A stretch of 47,826 nt of DNA. It comes from Nemertoderma westbladi (taxonomy: Eukaryota; Xenacoelomorpha; Nemertodermatida; Nemertodermatidae). The stretch lies in the NCBI GenBank assembly GCA_032718475.1, contig JAUCBJ010004238.1, forward strand, positions 1 to 47,826. Direction: 5' to 3'. A program made the position numbers and the translations under genes. The notes under the pieces are model-generated. The model saw only the letters and a list, made by a program, of their open reading frames with translations, was not told the origin of the DNA and did no database searches. This document shows positions 9,089 through 19,162 of the stretch, in pieces. How positions within the stretch are numbered: the stretch's first letter is position 1; every line of letters starts with the position of its first letter.

Positions 9089-9266
9089 TAGTAAGTGCGA
9101 ATTATTTTTTGTGTAGAATTTCAACTCATTTAAATTAACCGCTACAAATTAATTGCATTTGTCTGTACCAATGAGACTGTAGTTATTTGATTGTAACCAA
9201 TGTCGTGCAAGTTATATATTAGCTGGACCAATAGCTATCTTTAAAACCTTGTTAGAACCCATAGAA

Positions 9267-9288
9267 CAATCGAGAATTTTCTCGATTG
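9267..9288. promoter_or_regulatory. palindrome upstream of LTR TATA box
   Basis: CAATCGAGAA, two T, then TTCTCGATTG: a perfect 10-bp inverted repeat ending 18 bp before the TATA box. It could be a dimeric transcription-factor site. The copy in the 3' LTR is at 22704-22725. Confidence 0.5.
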
Positions 9289-9306
9289 ATTGCAGCACAA
9301 ATTCGC

Positions 9307-9314
9307 TATATAAA
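9307..9314 (+). promoter_or_regulatory. LTR TATA box
   Basis: TATATAAA followed by GC-containing GGTGCG, 127 bp before an AATAAA at 9445. This suggests a U3/R boundary near 9335-9345. The same site is at 22744-22751 in the 3' LTR. Confidence 0.55.
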
Positions 9315-10805
9315 GGTGCGATTTGTTCATTAGTTAACAACAATATCCTATATCTTATATCTCAATCTTCTCAGATTATCTTATCAATATTCTGTCGTGC
9401 TTAGTTTAATTCAGATTACATTGTATTATAATTATATCTTCTGTAATAAAGTCAGAATATTCTCTCAGCTTTTCTATCTGTTTTATCATGGATTCACTAC
9501 GGTGAACAAACTTAGGGACAGGATGGCCGGCTAGAGATCGGGCCGCAGCAATGAACGGGAACATCGGGGGAATGTAGACGAGAGACAACCCGCAATACCA
9601 TCTAGAGTTATTCGCCCATCGCCTGAAAGGTTAGACAGCGTTCGATCCTTGCTACCTAAGTGTAAGACCAAAAGATCAAAAGGTAGACGTAGTGACACGC
9701 TGTAAGCCTAAAATTACATCATAGGGACTGTACTGTCTTGATTCAGGAAAAACCGCAGTAGACCTTCATATTCCTACGGGGGGAGGGAGAGAGCGCAGGC
9801 AGATACTAGTACGCAGATAGGACGTAGGCACACCGGTACGAAGCATACAATTGGTTAGGGTGCAGCAAACTGTACGCTTAACTCTTGCTAAGTACAGGTG
9901 TGTGTGCGACTATTTGTAGTACGACAGTGTCCATTGCATTAGAACTTGTAGGCTAGGGGGGTTGCTGTGTTTTCACCTGAATTAGGATTGTACCGTTCAG
10001 GCGGTAGGGCAGTTTACACTAGGCGCAAATAAATTGAGGCTATCCGGGATATACTAACATCTACCGTGTCCCCGCCAACGCCCTAATAGGAAGTTACCCG
10101 GACTACCTGGGTGACTAAAATTCTAGATAGGAGCCAGGATAGCTATTAGTACCCGTACGCCTACAGTAGTAAACTAACACATCTCTTCTTAGTATCAGGG
10201 ACCTGGTACCTAAAATTGCCGAATTCTGGGCGTAGTATTAACCTTATGCCTGAATTTGAGTCCTGGAAATACGCAAGAGGGGAAGGAACCTTATCATTCG
10301 TGAGTATTAGACCTACAAGTTACAAAATTAGAATATTCGTAAAATGCACACCGTACCCAGTAATTATATATGTGAAGGAGCAAAACTGCGTTGACCGTTC
10401 AGAATTGACACGCGCGCGTTAGAAATTATTTACACCTCAAAATATATAAAATTAACTTTCGTCCTTACTGCACTTTGCTCGCTAGTTAGACATCTCCAAA
10501 TATCTGCCTCTGTACCTAGCTAGCGTCCCTTTGCCCAACCATATAAATCACACCGCGGCAAAGTATACGAGCCCCTTAGTCCGTCAGTGAGTCAGCCTGA
10601 TTTTAGGATTCGCTGCGCGGGATTTTGTTTTATCGAAGTTTGTCTGCTCGTAGACTGTTTTCTGCCTCACCGGTTATAAGAGATCGATACTGCAATATAT
10701 TCGCTTACTTAGAGTTTACTGTTTTGGTGAGAAGGTCGGATTTATGATTTGATTCACAAACTTTACAGTAGGATATTGCAGGTATTGTTGCTGTCTCTTC
10801 AATTA

Positions 10806-11614
10806 GTAGGAATATGTTTTACTGAACTACGGTTCGGTAGGACTAAAGTTATTTGAAAATTCTGTATTTTGAGGTAAAATTTGTATTTGATTAGCTAAGT
10901 GCTAATTTTTTGAAATAAAATTTGATTTGAACCGCGTGTAAAATATTTTTGGAATTGAATACCGGTGTTTAAAAAAGGGTTTAAATACCATATTGTACCG
11001 GTACAAAATTTTCGTAAAGTAAAACCTAACTCTTTTGTTTTTCAGGATTCAGAACTCATTTCTAGACTGTAACGGGAGCAAGACCGTGTTTAGCAAGTTT
11101 GGGAGATAGATAACTCAACAACTTTGGTTGGGAAAATCGCGTTTCGTCCGCAACGTTAAAAACGGAAAGGTTCACGTCCGGTTTGTATCTGGGAATCTGT
11201 TTTTCTGGAGAATTATTGGAGTGGGTGAGTTCGAAAAGTTGCATAAATAAGTTAGGCATTACCGTATTAGTTAAAATTATTGTGGGTTCCACTGTCTCAA
11301 GTATTTATGCATTCCGTACGATTTCTTTGTTCATTGCTGAATTAGTCCGTATTATTGTATTTAATTTACCTTTTGATAACGCATATCGTTATCTGATTTG
11401 TTTGTTATAAAATTGGCCGCTAGGCTAATTTTATTATATACTTATTCCGTGACATTTATTTGCTGTAAAATTGGCCGTTTAGGCTAATTTTATCCATCTG
11501 CTATAAAATCGGCCGGTAGGCTAATTTTATAAGACTGTAATTAGTACCGTTTAGATACAAATACGGTAAGTTCGATACATTGACACTCACTTTACTTGAC
11601 TTACAACTACCGAA
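10806..11614 (+). other. retroelement 5' leader
   Basis: An 809-bp non-coding leader between the 5' LTR and the first ATG of gag. The bases right after the LTR (GTAGGAATATGTTTTACTG) do not match a primer-binding site I know, so the priming tRNA is unassigned. A good pyrimidine tract and AG lie at about 11032-11045 (possible splice acceptor). The last 200 bp hold three hairpin repeats (separate entry). Confidence 0.6.
11409..11528 (+). repeat. three near-identical hairpins before gag
   Basis: Three copies at 11409-11432, 11467-11491 and 11505-11528, each AAAAT(T/C)GGCC, a 4-5 base loop, then GGCTAATTTT. In RNA each folds into a 10-bp stem with one G-U or similar wobble. The stem is conserved while loop and spacers vary, as expected for a structural RNA element such as a packaging or dimerisation signal. 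That function is inference. Confidence 0.65.
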
Positions 11615-14359
11615 ATGAGTGACAAACAAGACTATACGAAGAATACACAAACCGACTATGACTCGTGTGACGCGGATAAGTCAGCAGCGGAAGGACAACA
11701 GGGGAAGACTCGCGAGCCTACCGAACCTACACCGTGTGCGTCACCAGTACATCCAACGGGAGTACCGGATGCCGTAGTACGAGGCGACGGCAGGACCGAG
11801 GACTTTCTAACTGTTCCGCAACCTAGATATAGGGAATCGGACATGGTAAGTTCAGTAGGAAGTCAGGAAAGCGTTGTTAGGAGCGTCGGTGGTTATATGG
11901 CGCATATTACCAGGAGTATTGGAGAAGGCCAACGCATATTAGATGGGTTGACCGCTCCGATGTCTCGATTCGAATTCTACACCCTCCAGGTTAGAGTACA
12001 GAGTAAAGTATATAAGTCCGTAGATAATCTAGTTGGCCTACAAGATCTAGCTAGACAGAGACAGGACATGGATACTCAACTTAGAATCCTCGAGAAACTA
12101 ATGATCGCTAGAGAGAAACTGATTCAGTTTAAGTCGACGATTAGACAGATACAACAGGTACAAGCAGACCAGTTGTTAGGCGAGTCAGTTTCGGACGAAT
12201 TATTACAGCCCGAGGAAGAACAGGAACTGTACCGACTGGATGGACAATTGAAACATCTGACGGACCACTTACGTATGTGCGGCGAAGACGTCGGCGATTT
12301 GGAAACCGTGCCGGAATATACGAGGGAAACTTCACCCGTACGAATCGAATCGGCACCGGGAATACTGGATCAATCTCTGGTGAGTATTCGTAGCGAAATC
12401 GGCGAGGGAAGTATGGCTACGTCAGAAATTGCTCGACAACAACAGCTCTACAGACAACAACAGGAGATGGAGGAACAAACTCAACTTCTAATGCTACAAG
12501 CAGCAGTAGAGGAAGAGAAGCTACGCGTTGCAAATATAGCAAGAATCTCCCATCTGCAAGAACAAGCCGAGTTGGAAGCAGCCGAGATGGAAAAGTTAGA
12601 GTTGGACATTGCGCAACAAACGGCAGCAGCGGCAGCGGCTGAGTCAGAGCGACAAGCGGCAGCGGCAGCGGCAGCGGCGGAGTTAGAGAGAAACCGGTTA
12701 GTTTTAGAAGCCAGAGCAGAGATGAAGACACGGCAAATAAAGGCCCAGTCAGCTATACGACAAGCGGAACTCGAGGCGCAACAACAACAAACGGAACAAC
12801 GCGAGAAAGAAGTTAAACTTCGTTTCGAACTCGAGAAGAAGGCGAGAGAATTAGCCAACGCCAAGGAAGACCTGGATCTACAAGCCCGCGATCGATCGAT
12901 GAGATCTCGAGACGGACATGACTTGGACCAGATAGAGGTAAGACATTGCCAAATTCAGGAACGAAAGAAAGAAGGAAGCGTAGGAGCACCCGGACGGGAA
13001 CGACAATTAGTAAAGGACTTGTGTCAACGATTCCCACAGGTAACTCATATGTTTGCACCGGTTACGACTAAGGAACCTGTTTCGATTGCTGGTAGTAGTA
13101 ATATTTCTCCTATCCATGGTGTGACGGAACACAGGTTTGTTATTCCGGACGAGTTTACACCGCCAAGAGCAACGTCGTCGCCTATTCCGAAAGTCAAGGT
13201 AAGTAACCCACCGATTACAGATCGTAGTAGTTTATTAGTCGAACCTGTATTACTGACGACTAAACAGGTGAGTCCACCTCTGACGCCAAAACCTGTTACA
13301 CACTACGCTTACCCAATGACGTTTAGGCCAACAAGGCCTTTGGATTCGAAAGCGGTCCAGTTTACATCGCAATCTACGACTTCGAGGAAGACTTGTGAGC
13401 CTACCGAACAACGGAGATCAGTGGACACGCGACCGCTCAACCAATTTACATCACAATCTACGACTTCGAGGAAGACTTGTGAGCCTACCGAACAACGGAG
13501 AACAGTGGACACGCGACCGCTCAACCAATTTACATCGCAATCTACGACTTCGAGGAAGACTTGTGAGCCTACCGAACAACGGAGATCAGTGGACGATGTT
13601 CCGAAGCGGAACGTTAGAATTCGTACGACACAACGGACGCGAGCACGTCGACCACCATATCCAGATGATAGTAGTACTTCGAGCGAATCGGATTACCCGA
13701 AACGCGAGGTATTTAGAACAGGGGCGGCCGATGAATATAAACGCGAGCGTTCAGACAACTCCTTTGCAGACAATCCTCCACAGAATACACCAACACAGAA
13801 GGCGTTACAACCAACGGACGCAATTAGTACACAACAGTTCGCCGACATTCTGCGACCAGTTGTCAATAAGTTGGCTCAGATCGAGGAACGTCTGGAGGAA
13901 GGTTACACCGACAGTTCGAGAAATTCCGAATTCGAACACAATAGACACCCGAAGGAACCACAAAGACCGGTACCTTCAAACCCCACATCGTATCAGGGAA
14001 AAGCGCCAAGAAGGGAGAATATCAACCTGGTTACCAACCAAGGACGCGAAACTCTGAACGTTGCCGAGGAGATAGCGAAATTCGCAGCCAGACAAGGATT
14101 GCCGGTACAACAACCACCGAAGTTTTCCGGTAGCTCAAAACACTGGCATACTTTCGTAGACTATATCGAATCCCAGATCGCCGTGTGCGCCTTTACATCA
14201 CGGGAGAAGTTCAATTACTTGCTCCAAACGTTGTCAGGAGAACCTAAACGTTTGGCGGAGACTTTCGTCGGTGTACCGGACGCTTTCGAACTAGCGTACG
14301 ATCGTTTAACTTCGATATACGGAGGTACAGTGAGCATGGCCAGGTCAGTAATAGTGTAA
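11615..14359 (+). CDS. retroelement gag portion (ends at in-frame TAA)
   Basis: 914 codons from ATG 11615 to TAA 14357-14359. Residues 1-90 are polar. Residues about 90-230 are helical. Residues 270-430 form a long coiled coil rich in Gln, Glu and Ala with poly-Ala blocks. Residues about 582-660 hold three 28-residue repeats. Residues about 820-914 start the BEL-type gag domain (DUF1759-like: KHWHTFVDYIESQIAVCAFT, then EKFNYLLQTLSGEPKRLAET and a YGG motif). The TAA falls inside this domain: the following bases stay open in the same frame into pol and continue the domain. So this is the front of one gag-pol polyprotein, stopped by mutation or by readthrough-controlled termination. Confidence 0.8.
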   Translation: MSDKQDYTKNTQTDYDSCDADKSAAEGQQGKTREPTEPTPCASPVHPTGVPDAVVRGDGRTEDFLTVPQPRYRESDMVSSVGSQESVVRSVGGYMAHITRSIGEGQRILDGLTAPMSRFEFYTLQVRVQSKVYKSVDNLVGLQDLARQRQDMDTQLRILEKLMIAREKLIQFKSTIRQIQQVQADQLLGESVSDELLQPEEEQELYRLDGQLKHLTDHLRMCGEDVGDLETVPEYTRETSPVRIESAPGILDQSLVSIRSEIGEGSMATSEIARQQQLYRQQQEMEEQTQLLMLQAAVEEEKLRVANIARISHLQEQAELEAAEMEKLELDIAQQTAAAAAAESERQAAAAAAAAELERNRLVLEARAEMKTRQIKAQSAIRQAELEAQQQQTEQREKEVKLRFELEKKARELANAKEDLDLQARDRSMRSRDGHDLDQIEVRHCQIQERKKEGSVGAPGRERQLVKDLCQRFPQVTHMFAPVTTKEPVSIAGSSNISPIHGVTEHRFVIPDEFTPPRATSSPIPKVKVSNPPITDRSSLLVEPVLLTTKQVSPPLTPKPVTHYAYPMTFRPTRPLDSKAVQFTSQSTTSRKTCEPTEQRRSVDTRPLNQFTSQSTTSRKTCEPTEQRRTVDTRPLNQFTSQSTTSRKTCEPTEQRRSVDDVPKRNVRIRTTQRTRARRPPYPDDSSTSSESDYPKREVFRTGAADEYKRERSDNSFADNPPQNTPTQKALQPTDAISTQQFADILRPVVNKLAQIEERLEEGYTDSSRNSEFEHNRHPKEPQRPVPSNPTSYQGKAPRRENINLVTNQGRETLNVAEEIAKFAARQGLPVQQPPKFSGSSKHWHTFVDYIESQIAVCAFTSREKFNYLLQTLSGEPKRLAETFVGVPDAFELAYDRLTSIYGGTVSMARSVIV
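13359..13594 (+). repeat. 84-bp tandem repeat x ~2.8 in gag
   Basis: In-frame repeat of 28 codons, starts at about 13359, 13443 and 13527, nearly identical between copies (e.g. GGAGATCAG/GGAGAACAG). Protein unit begins QFTSQSTTSRKTCEPTEQRR. Each copy contains the recurrent GAAGACTTGTGAGCCT motif. The high identity shows recent expansion. Confidence 0.9.
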
Positions 14360-17300
14360 CTCTGTAAGGGAGGGGCTATCACTAAACCCGTCGACTTACT
14401 AAAACTAGCTGACGAGATCAAGAACGCTATCACTACCTTAAGATCAATTGGACAACTTGATTACGGGAATACCCCTACAGTCCTATTAAAGATCATAGGA
14501 CGACTCCACCATCGACTTCGTCGGGAGTGGAGGAAGGTCGAATACCAGCGAGAGGAGCGGGGAGGATTCTTAAAATTAGAAGATGTGTACCTTTTAATAT
14601 CCAGGGAGGCGGTAGTAGAAACTCGATCTAACTACACCGACCAGCACATCGTGGCAGAAGGGATCACATTGCCATCCTCCAACCGACAAAAACCCCAGAC
14701 AACATCCACTAAGACGGCCACTTACACCACACCGACGGAATCACGACAATTCTCGGACGGTAGTAGGGTATCTGCGCCCATTGGGACAAAACAGACGAGA
14801 CAACAACTTGGTACCGACTTCAGTGGCTGCCAATACTGCGAGCATCTAGGTAAGCGGTATATCGGTCACAAGTTACGAGGTTGTCGACAATTTCGCGAGT
14901 TGAGCTCGGAAGAACGACGGCTGCAAATACGGCCACTGGACTCTTGTTGGCGGTGTACGCGACACGGACACGTCCGTAAAGATTGCCCAAATACCGACAC
15001 TTGTCCATCCTGTGGACGCAACCACGACGGTCTGCTCCACACAGACAGCCACACGCCGACGAAACGCTTCGCCAGGGAACACCCGGAAGCAGCAGCGAGA
15101 TGTGATGCGGCCTACCGAAAACGAGAATCGAAAACGACTCCAACCTTCGTGACACATATTGAGGATTGCTTCTCAGAACAATCCGGATCGTCGGACGAAG
15201 AATCAGAAGATGACGACGTATATTCCAATGGAGACGAACAACCGTCGATTGCGCTTCTGACTACTGACCAACTGAAGGGATTCAGTGTAATCCCGATTAA
15301 GATCACTGGCACAAAGGGGAGTAAGAGGATCTACGCGATTCTAGATTCAGCCTCATCTCACAGTTACGTGGATGAAAAGATAGCTGACGTCGTGACGGAT
15401 CTCAGACAAGGTAAGCACGTCAGTTATACAGTAAGTAGTATGCACGGACAGCGTGCAATACCAGTGACACGAGTTAAGTTGGACTTAGACTCTCTTCTTC
15501 CAAAATCGCAACACAGCGAGAGGGAGAGGTCTTTGTTACCCTTTAGAGATCTAACCTTTGCGGCCACGAAGGACTTTAGTAACCTACTAGGTCCAGTGCC
15601 GGAACAATCTCTAGAGGACCGTAAGTATTTCAGACACCTTGGTGTACCCGAATGTCCTGTCAATTATAGATCGGTAGCAATGCTGATCGGGACGGACCAA
15701 TTCAACCTACATCAGGTGTGGGAAACCAGACCATCGGCAGTTGTAGCGGGAAACGCATACGCCTGCAGAACGCCGATAGGGTGGTATACTCGAGCGCCTG
15801 TGCGCACACTAGACGTAAGTGACGAGGAAGACGATGTACAGAGTACATGTAGTTTATTAACTACAAATTCAATTCATTCCTTTTCACACGACGTGAACCA
15901 TACTACACTACAGTCGACAAAACATGACAGACGTGTAACTAGTATGATAAGTCACAAGGAGCAGCTAACCCACCAGGTGAGTTTAGAACTTGGGGAGAAG
16001 ACGAGTCAGCTAGAGATTCCATCGACGACAGATGATAGGCTTGCGAGTCTACCTACCCCAATAACCTCAACAGTGCCCGTCGATATCGATGATGACGCGT
16101 TGAAAATTCATCAAGTGGAACAAGCTGCACTGGACAAAGAATTAACGGAGAAGACTATCAGGTGGTTAGAACAAGATACAGCTGAACCTGGTAGCTACGA
16201 ACCTTGTATGTCGGAACAGGAGAAACAATCTCTGAAGATCATGGAAGATACTATCCGCCAGACGAAAGACGGACATTATGAGGTAGGGATGTTATGGCGT
16301 AGCCAAAGTCCTAAACTTATAAACAACTACCCACTGGCTTTAAGACGTCTACACTCAATACGGCAACGTCTATTAAAGGACGAGAAAGCCCATCTGCAGT
16401 ACAACACTCAGATGGAGACGTATTTGACAAAGGGATACGCTATCCGAATGACTAACCCGGAGATAGTGACTGACCAAACATATTACTTGCCACATCACTA
16501 TGTGAGACACCCCGACAAACCAGATAAAGTACGCGTAGTCAATGATTGTGCGGCTCTATTTGAGGGAATGTCCCTCAATAGTGAGTTGATGGATGGACCA
16601 AACATGAATAATTATCTTATGGGGGTGATTATGCGCTTCCGTCAGCGTCAAGTAGCCTTTACTTGCGACGTTGAAGCGATGTTTCACCAAGTGAAAGCGT
16701 TAGAGCGAGACAGAGACAGTTTGTGGTTCCTCTGGTATCCGGAAGGAGACTTAAGTCTACCACCAGCGACTTACCAAATGCAAGTTCGCGTTTTCGGTGC
16801 CAGAGACAGCCCAAATTGTACGATGTACGCCCTAAAGCAGGCCGCTAGGGATCAGAAACATCTATATGACCCAGAGATAATTAAAATCGTAGAACGTGAC
16901 TTTTACGTCGATGACGGTTTACAGAGTTGCGACACAGTAGAACGTGCTACAACAGTAGCACATCAATTACGGGACTGCTTAGCGGGCGGAGGTCTTAACC
17001 TCACCAAATTCGCCTCAAACAGTGCCGAATTAGTAGACTCATTCGGAACGACTGAGCGTGGAGGTGGTGACATAGACCTAGAGTTCGAACCACTACCGAC
17101 GACTAAGGTGTTGGGGCTCTTTTGGGACCCAAACACAGACAACTTTCGAGTGAAAGTGAGACTGGACAGTCAAGAGAACACACTGACAAAGAGATCATGC
17201 TTGTCAAAGTTGAGCCGATTGTTCGATCCGTTAGGATTCATCAGTCCAGTGATACTGCAAGCCCGCATTTATATGCGCAGTATATGGAAGGATGGACTAA

Positions 17301-19162
17301 CATGGGACGAGCCGATCTCATCAGACCAAGTGGACTTATGGAAGACCTGGGAGGCGGAATTATCTTCGCTAGAGGATTATTCCATACCCAGGGTTTACTT
17401 TCCATTACAAAGTACATTTCCTGACAACTTGGAACTACACTGTTTTTCTGACGCCAGTGACAACGGTTTTGGTGTGGCAGCGTACTTGCGCAGACAAGTA
17501 GACTCAGACGAGTTCGATGTTTCGCTCATTACTTCTAAGGCTAAGACCATGCCTACTAAGTATATGACGACACCACGAGCTGAGCTACAAGCCGCAACCC
17601 TGTCAACCACCATCGTGAACCTCATACAGACAGAACTACAGTCGAGTTTACAGATATTTTATTGGACTGACGCGACGCTGGTTTTATTTTACATAAACAA
17701 CGACACACTCGAATTCAAGACATTCATTGCTAACCGTCGCGCGGAAATTCTAGACCGTTCAATAAAAGGGGATTGGCGACATTGTCCCGGACCACAAAAC
17801 CCAGCTGATATTGCGTCGCGAGGAATGATGCCTGAGGAATTCTGTAAACCGGAGAACAAAGAATTTTGGCAACACGGACCCCAGTTCTTGCAGAAATCGA
17901 CACAAGATTGGCCTCCGTTATACGACAACAAATCTAACACTATCCCTAAGGACGCCGAAATCAAGAAACCAAAAAAGGGGAAGACAAAGAAAAAGACGAC
18001 GGCGGCAAAACTCAAGAAAAAACCAAAGGCGAAGTGGAAAGATATAACTTCAAAGGTCAAGAGAGGAAGACTTGCGAGCCTTTCTACACCAGACATATCG
18101 CCAGACGGTCAACCAGACACGTTACTAGACGGTCAACCAGACGTTTTGCCAGACATGTCACAAAATGTTCTACCAGACACTAGTAACACATTGACAAATA
18201 GTAAAGCCGCAGTTTCCCTATTGGAGCGGCCTTCTATTGACAAACAACCAGATACGTTACCAGACGTATCGCCAGACACATTACTAGACAGTCGACTAGA
18301 CATTTTGTCAGAAACATCACAAAATGTTCTACCGGACATTAGTAATGTATCGACTAACAGTAAAGCCGCAGTTTCCCTATTGGAGCGGCCTTGTATTGAC
18401 AAACTACCAATTTTGACACACTTGAGCAACCATAAACATGGTGAAACCTCATGTATTACAGATGTGGGTAGTACCTACGCTAATGTAAATACAGGTGTTA
18501 CTTTGCGCTCAAGAGACATACCGAACTTGCAACCTATGGTGAAACCTGGGATTAATGTCGGCAGAAAATTAAGTTTACCGAAACCTGCTGACCCCATAGA
18601 GTTCAAACCACCATTAACGATCGACTTACAAAGTACTGACGATCAAAGTAAGAAGACGAAGAAGGACAAATTACTTTTAGACCCGGACGGATCAACAGTC
18701 AACAAGGGAATACTTACCGGCGGACCCGTGGGCCCTTCTAGTAAATCAAAACCTTCCAAAATCTCCATTGACTTACCTGATGACGTCACAAATACTCATG
18801 TCGACCGTATTGTAAACCTAACAGATTCTTGGACAAACGCTTGCCGAAAATTAGCGTGGATTGTACGTTTTGTACAATACGTTAAAGGCAAACGTGACTT
18901 TACACGTCGACTTACATTGGCTGAGATTGACAGGTGTGAGATTAAATTAATTCGCCATTACCAACTGCGATATTTCGCGCGCGAATTCACATCTATAAAT
19001 CAAGGTCAACCAATCAAGTCGTCACCAATACTGAGTTGGAGTCCGATTATTTATAATGGCTTAATTTGTCATAAATCTCGGCTTCAAAACATTGACTTTA
19101 ACACAAACTTTAGATACCCGATAATAATACCGCAGCATCACGAATTGACGGTCGTACAGTAG
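14360..19162 (+). CDS. BEL/Pao pol portion, integrase core absent
   Basis: Same frame as gag, open for 1600 codons from just after the TAA to a TAG at 19160. Counting from codon 14585, domains in order are: zinc-binding region with CWRCTRHGHVRKDC (CX2CX4HX4C, about residue 120) and CPSC...H; aspartic protease with ILDSASSHSYV (about 250; DSA instead of the common DTG/DSG); RT with VRVVNDCAALFEG, CDVEAMFHQ (motif A), FGARDSPN (B) and FYVDDGL (C, about 775); RNase H from HCFSDASDNGFGVAAYL (about 950); a Lys-rich linker and two 53-codon repeats; then the start of the integrase zinc-binding domain, ending IIPQHHELTVVQ. The rest of that domain and the DDE core are missing. Confidence 0.85.
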   Translation, partial: LCKGGAITKPVDLLKLADEIKNAITTLRSIGQLDYGNTPTVLLKIIGRLHHRLRREWRKVEYQREERGGFLKLEDVYLLISREAVVETRSNYTDQHIVAEGITLPSSNRQKPQTTSTKTATYTTPTESRQFSDGSRVSAPIGTKQTRQQLGTDFSGCQYCEHLGKRYIGHKLRGCRQFRELSSEERRLQIRPLDSCWRCTRHGHVRKDCPNTDTCPSCGRNHDGLLHTDSHTPTKRFAREHPEAAARCDAAYRKRESKTTPTFVTHIEDCFSEQSGSSDEESEDDDVYSNGDEQPSIALLTTDQLKGFSVIPIKITGTKGSKRIYAILDSASSHSYVDEKIADVVTDLRQGKHVSYTVSSMHGQRAIPVTRVKLDLDSLLPKSQHSERERSLLPFRDLTFAATKDFSNLLGPVPEQSLEDRKYFRHLGVPECPVNYRSVAMLIGTDQFNLHQVWETRPSAVVAGNAYACRTPIGWYTRAPVRTLDVSDEEDDVQSTCSLLTTNSIHSFSHDVNHTTLQSTKHDRRVTSMISHKEQLTHQVSLELGEKTSQLEIPSTTDDRLASLPTPITSTVPVDIDDDALKIHQVEQAALDKELTEKTIRWLEQDTAEPGSYEPCMSEQEKQSLKIMEDTIRQTKDGHYEVGMLWRSQSPKLINNYPLALRRLHSIRQRLLKDEKAHLQYNTQMETYLTKGYAIRMTNPEIVTDQTYYLPHHYVRHPDKPDKVRVVNDCAALFEGMSLNSELMDGPNMNNYLMGVIMRFRQRQVAFTCDVEAMFHQVKALERDRDSLWFLWYPEGDLSLPPATYQMQVRVFGARDSPNCTMYALKQAARDQKHLYDPEIIKIVERDFYVDDGLQSCDTVERATTVAHQLRDCLAGGGLNLTKFASNSAELVDSFGTTERGGGDIDLEFEPLPTTKVLGLFWDPNTDNFRVKVRLDSQENTLTKRSCLSKLSRLFDPLGFISPVILQARIYMRSIWKDGLTWDEPISSDQVDLWKTWEAELSSLEDYSIPRVYFPLQSTFPDNLELHCFSDASDNGFGVAAYLRRQVDSDEFDVSLITSKAKTMPTKYMTTPRAELQAATLSTTIVNLIQTELQSSLQIFYWTDATLVLFYINNDTLEFKTFIANRRAEILDRSIKGDWRHCPGPQNPADIASRGMMPEEFCKPENKEFWQHGPQFLQKSTQDWPPLYDNKSNTIPKDAEIKKPKKGKTKKKTTAAKLKKKPKAKWKDITSKVKRGRLASLSTPDISPDGQPDTLLDGQPDVLPDMSQNVLPDTSNTLTNSKAAVSLLERPSIDKQPDTLPDVSPDTLLDSRLDILSETSQNVLPDISNVSTNSKAAVSLLERPCIDKLPILTHLSNHKHGETSCITDVGSTYANVNTGVTLRSRDIPNLQPMVKPGINVGRKLSLPKPADPIEFKPPLTIDLQSTDDQSKKTKKDKLLLDPDGSTVNKGILTGGPVGPSSKSKPSKISIDLPDDVTNTHVDRIVNLTDSWTNACRKLAWIVRFVQYVKGKRDFTRRLTLAEIDRCEIKLIRHYQLRYFAREFTSINQGQPIKSSPILSWSPIIYNGLICHKSRLQNIDFNTNFRYPIIIPQHHELTVVQ
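18109..18426 (+). repeat. 159-bp in-frame tandem repeat in pol linker
   Basis: Two copies offset by 159 bp (53 codons): CAAAATGTTC at 18161 and 18320, followed in both by GTAAAGCCGCAGTTTCCCTA. The encoded units combine short (S/Q)PD(T/V)LPD-type motifs with SKAAVSLLERP. The repeat lies between RNase H and the integrase remnant. Confidence 0.85.

Larger units (their letters stand above)
8897..10805 (+). repeat. 5' LTR (1909 bp)
   Basis: Aligns without gaps to 22334-24242 (constant offset 13437). Differences seen: 10045 C/A, 10390 G/T, 10421 A/T, 10619 G/A. It begins TATAGAATTATATTCC and ends TCTCTTCAATTA, so it lacks the usual TG...CA ends. It contains a tRNA-like A/B-box segment, a palindrome, a TATA box and AATAAA signals at 9445 and 10028. 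Short frames within it (e.g. 10216-10422) are not conserved in length between LTRs and are not called genes. Confidence 0.93.

Noticed and set aside
9024-9098. Functional tRNA gene in the LTR
   Set aside because: Only D-arm and B-box are good; acceptor and anticodon stems do not pair.
9406-9588. 60-residue minus-strand frame in LTRs
   Set aside because: Identical in both LTRs simply because the LTRs are; no homology or coding signal.
10216-10422. Plus-strand LTR frame (68 or 77 aa)
   Set aside because: A single LTR substitution changes its end; non-conserved.
12417-12864. Minus-strand Leu/Ser/Ala-rich frames over gag
   Set aside because: Complement of the coiled-coil coding sequence (CAA, GAG, GCG codons); no independent support.
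13395-14057. 220-codon frame overlapping gag
   Set aside because: Shadow frame created by the 84-bp repeats and the biased composition; gag frame has the family signatures.
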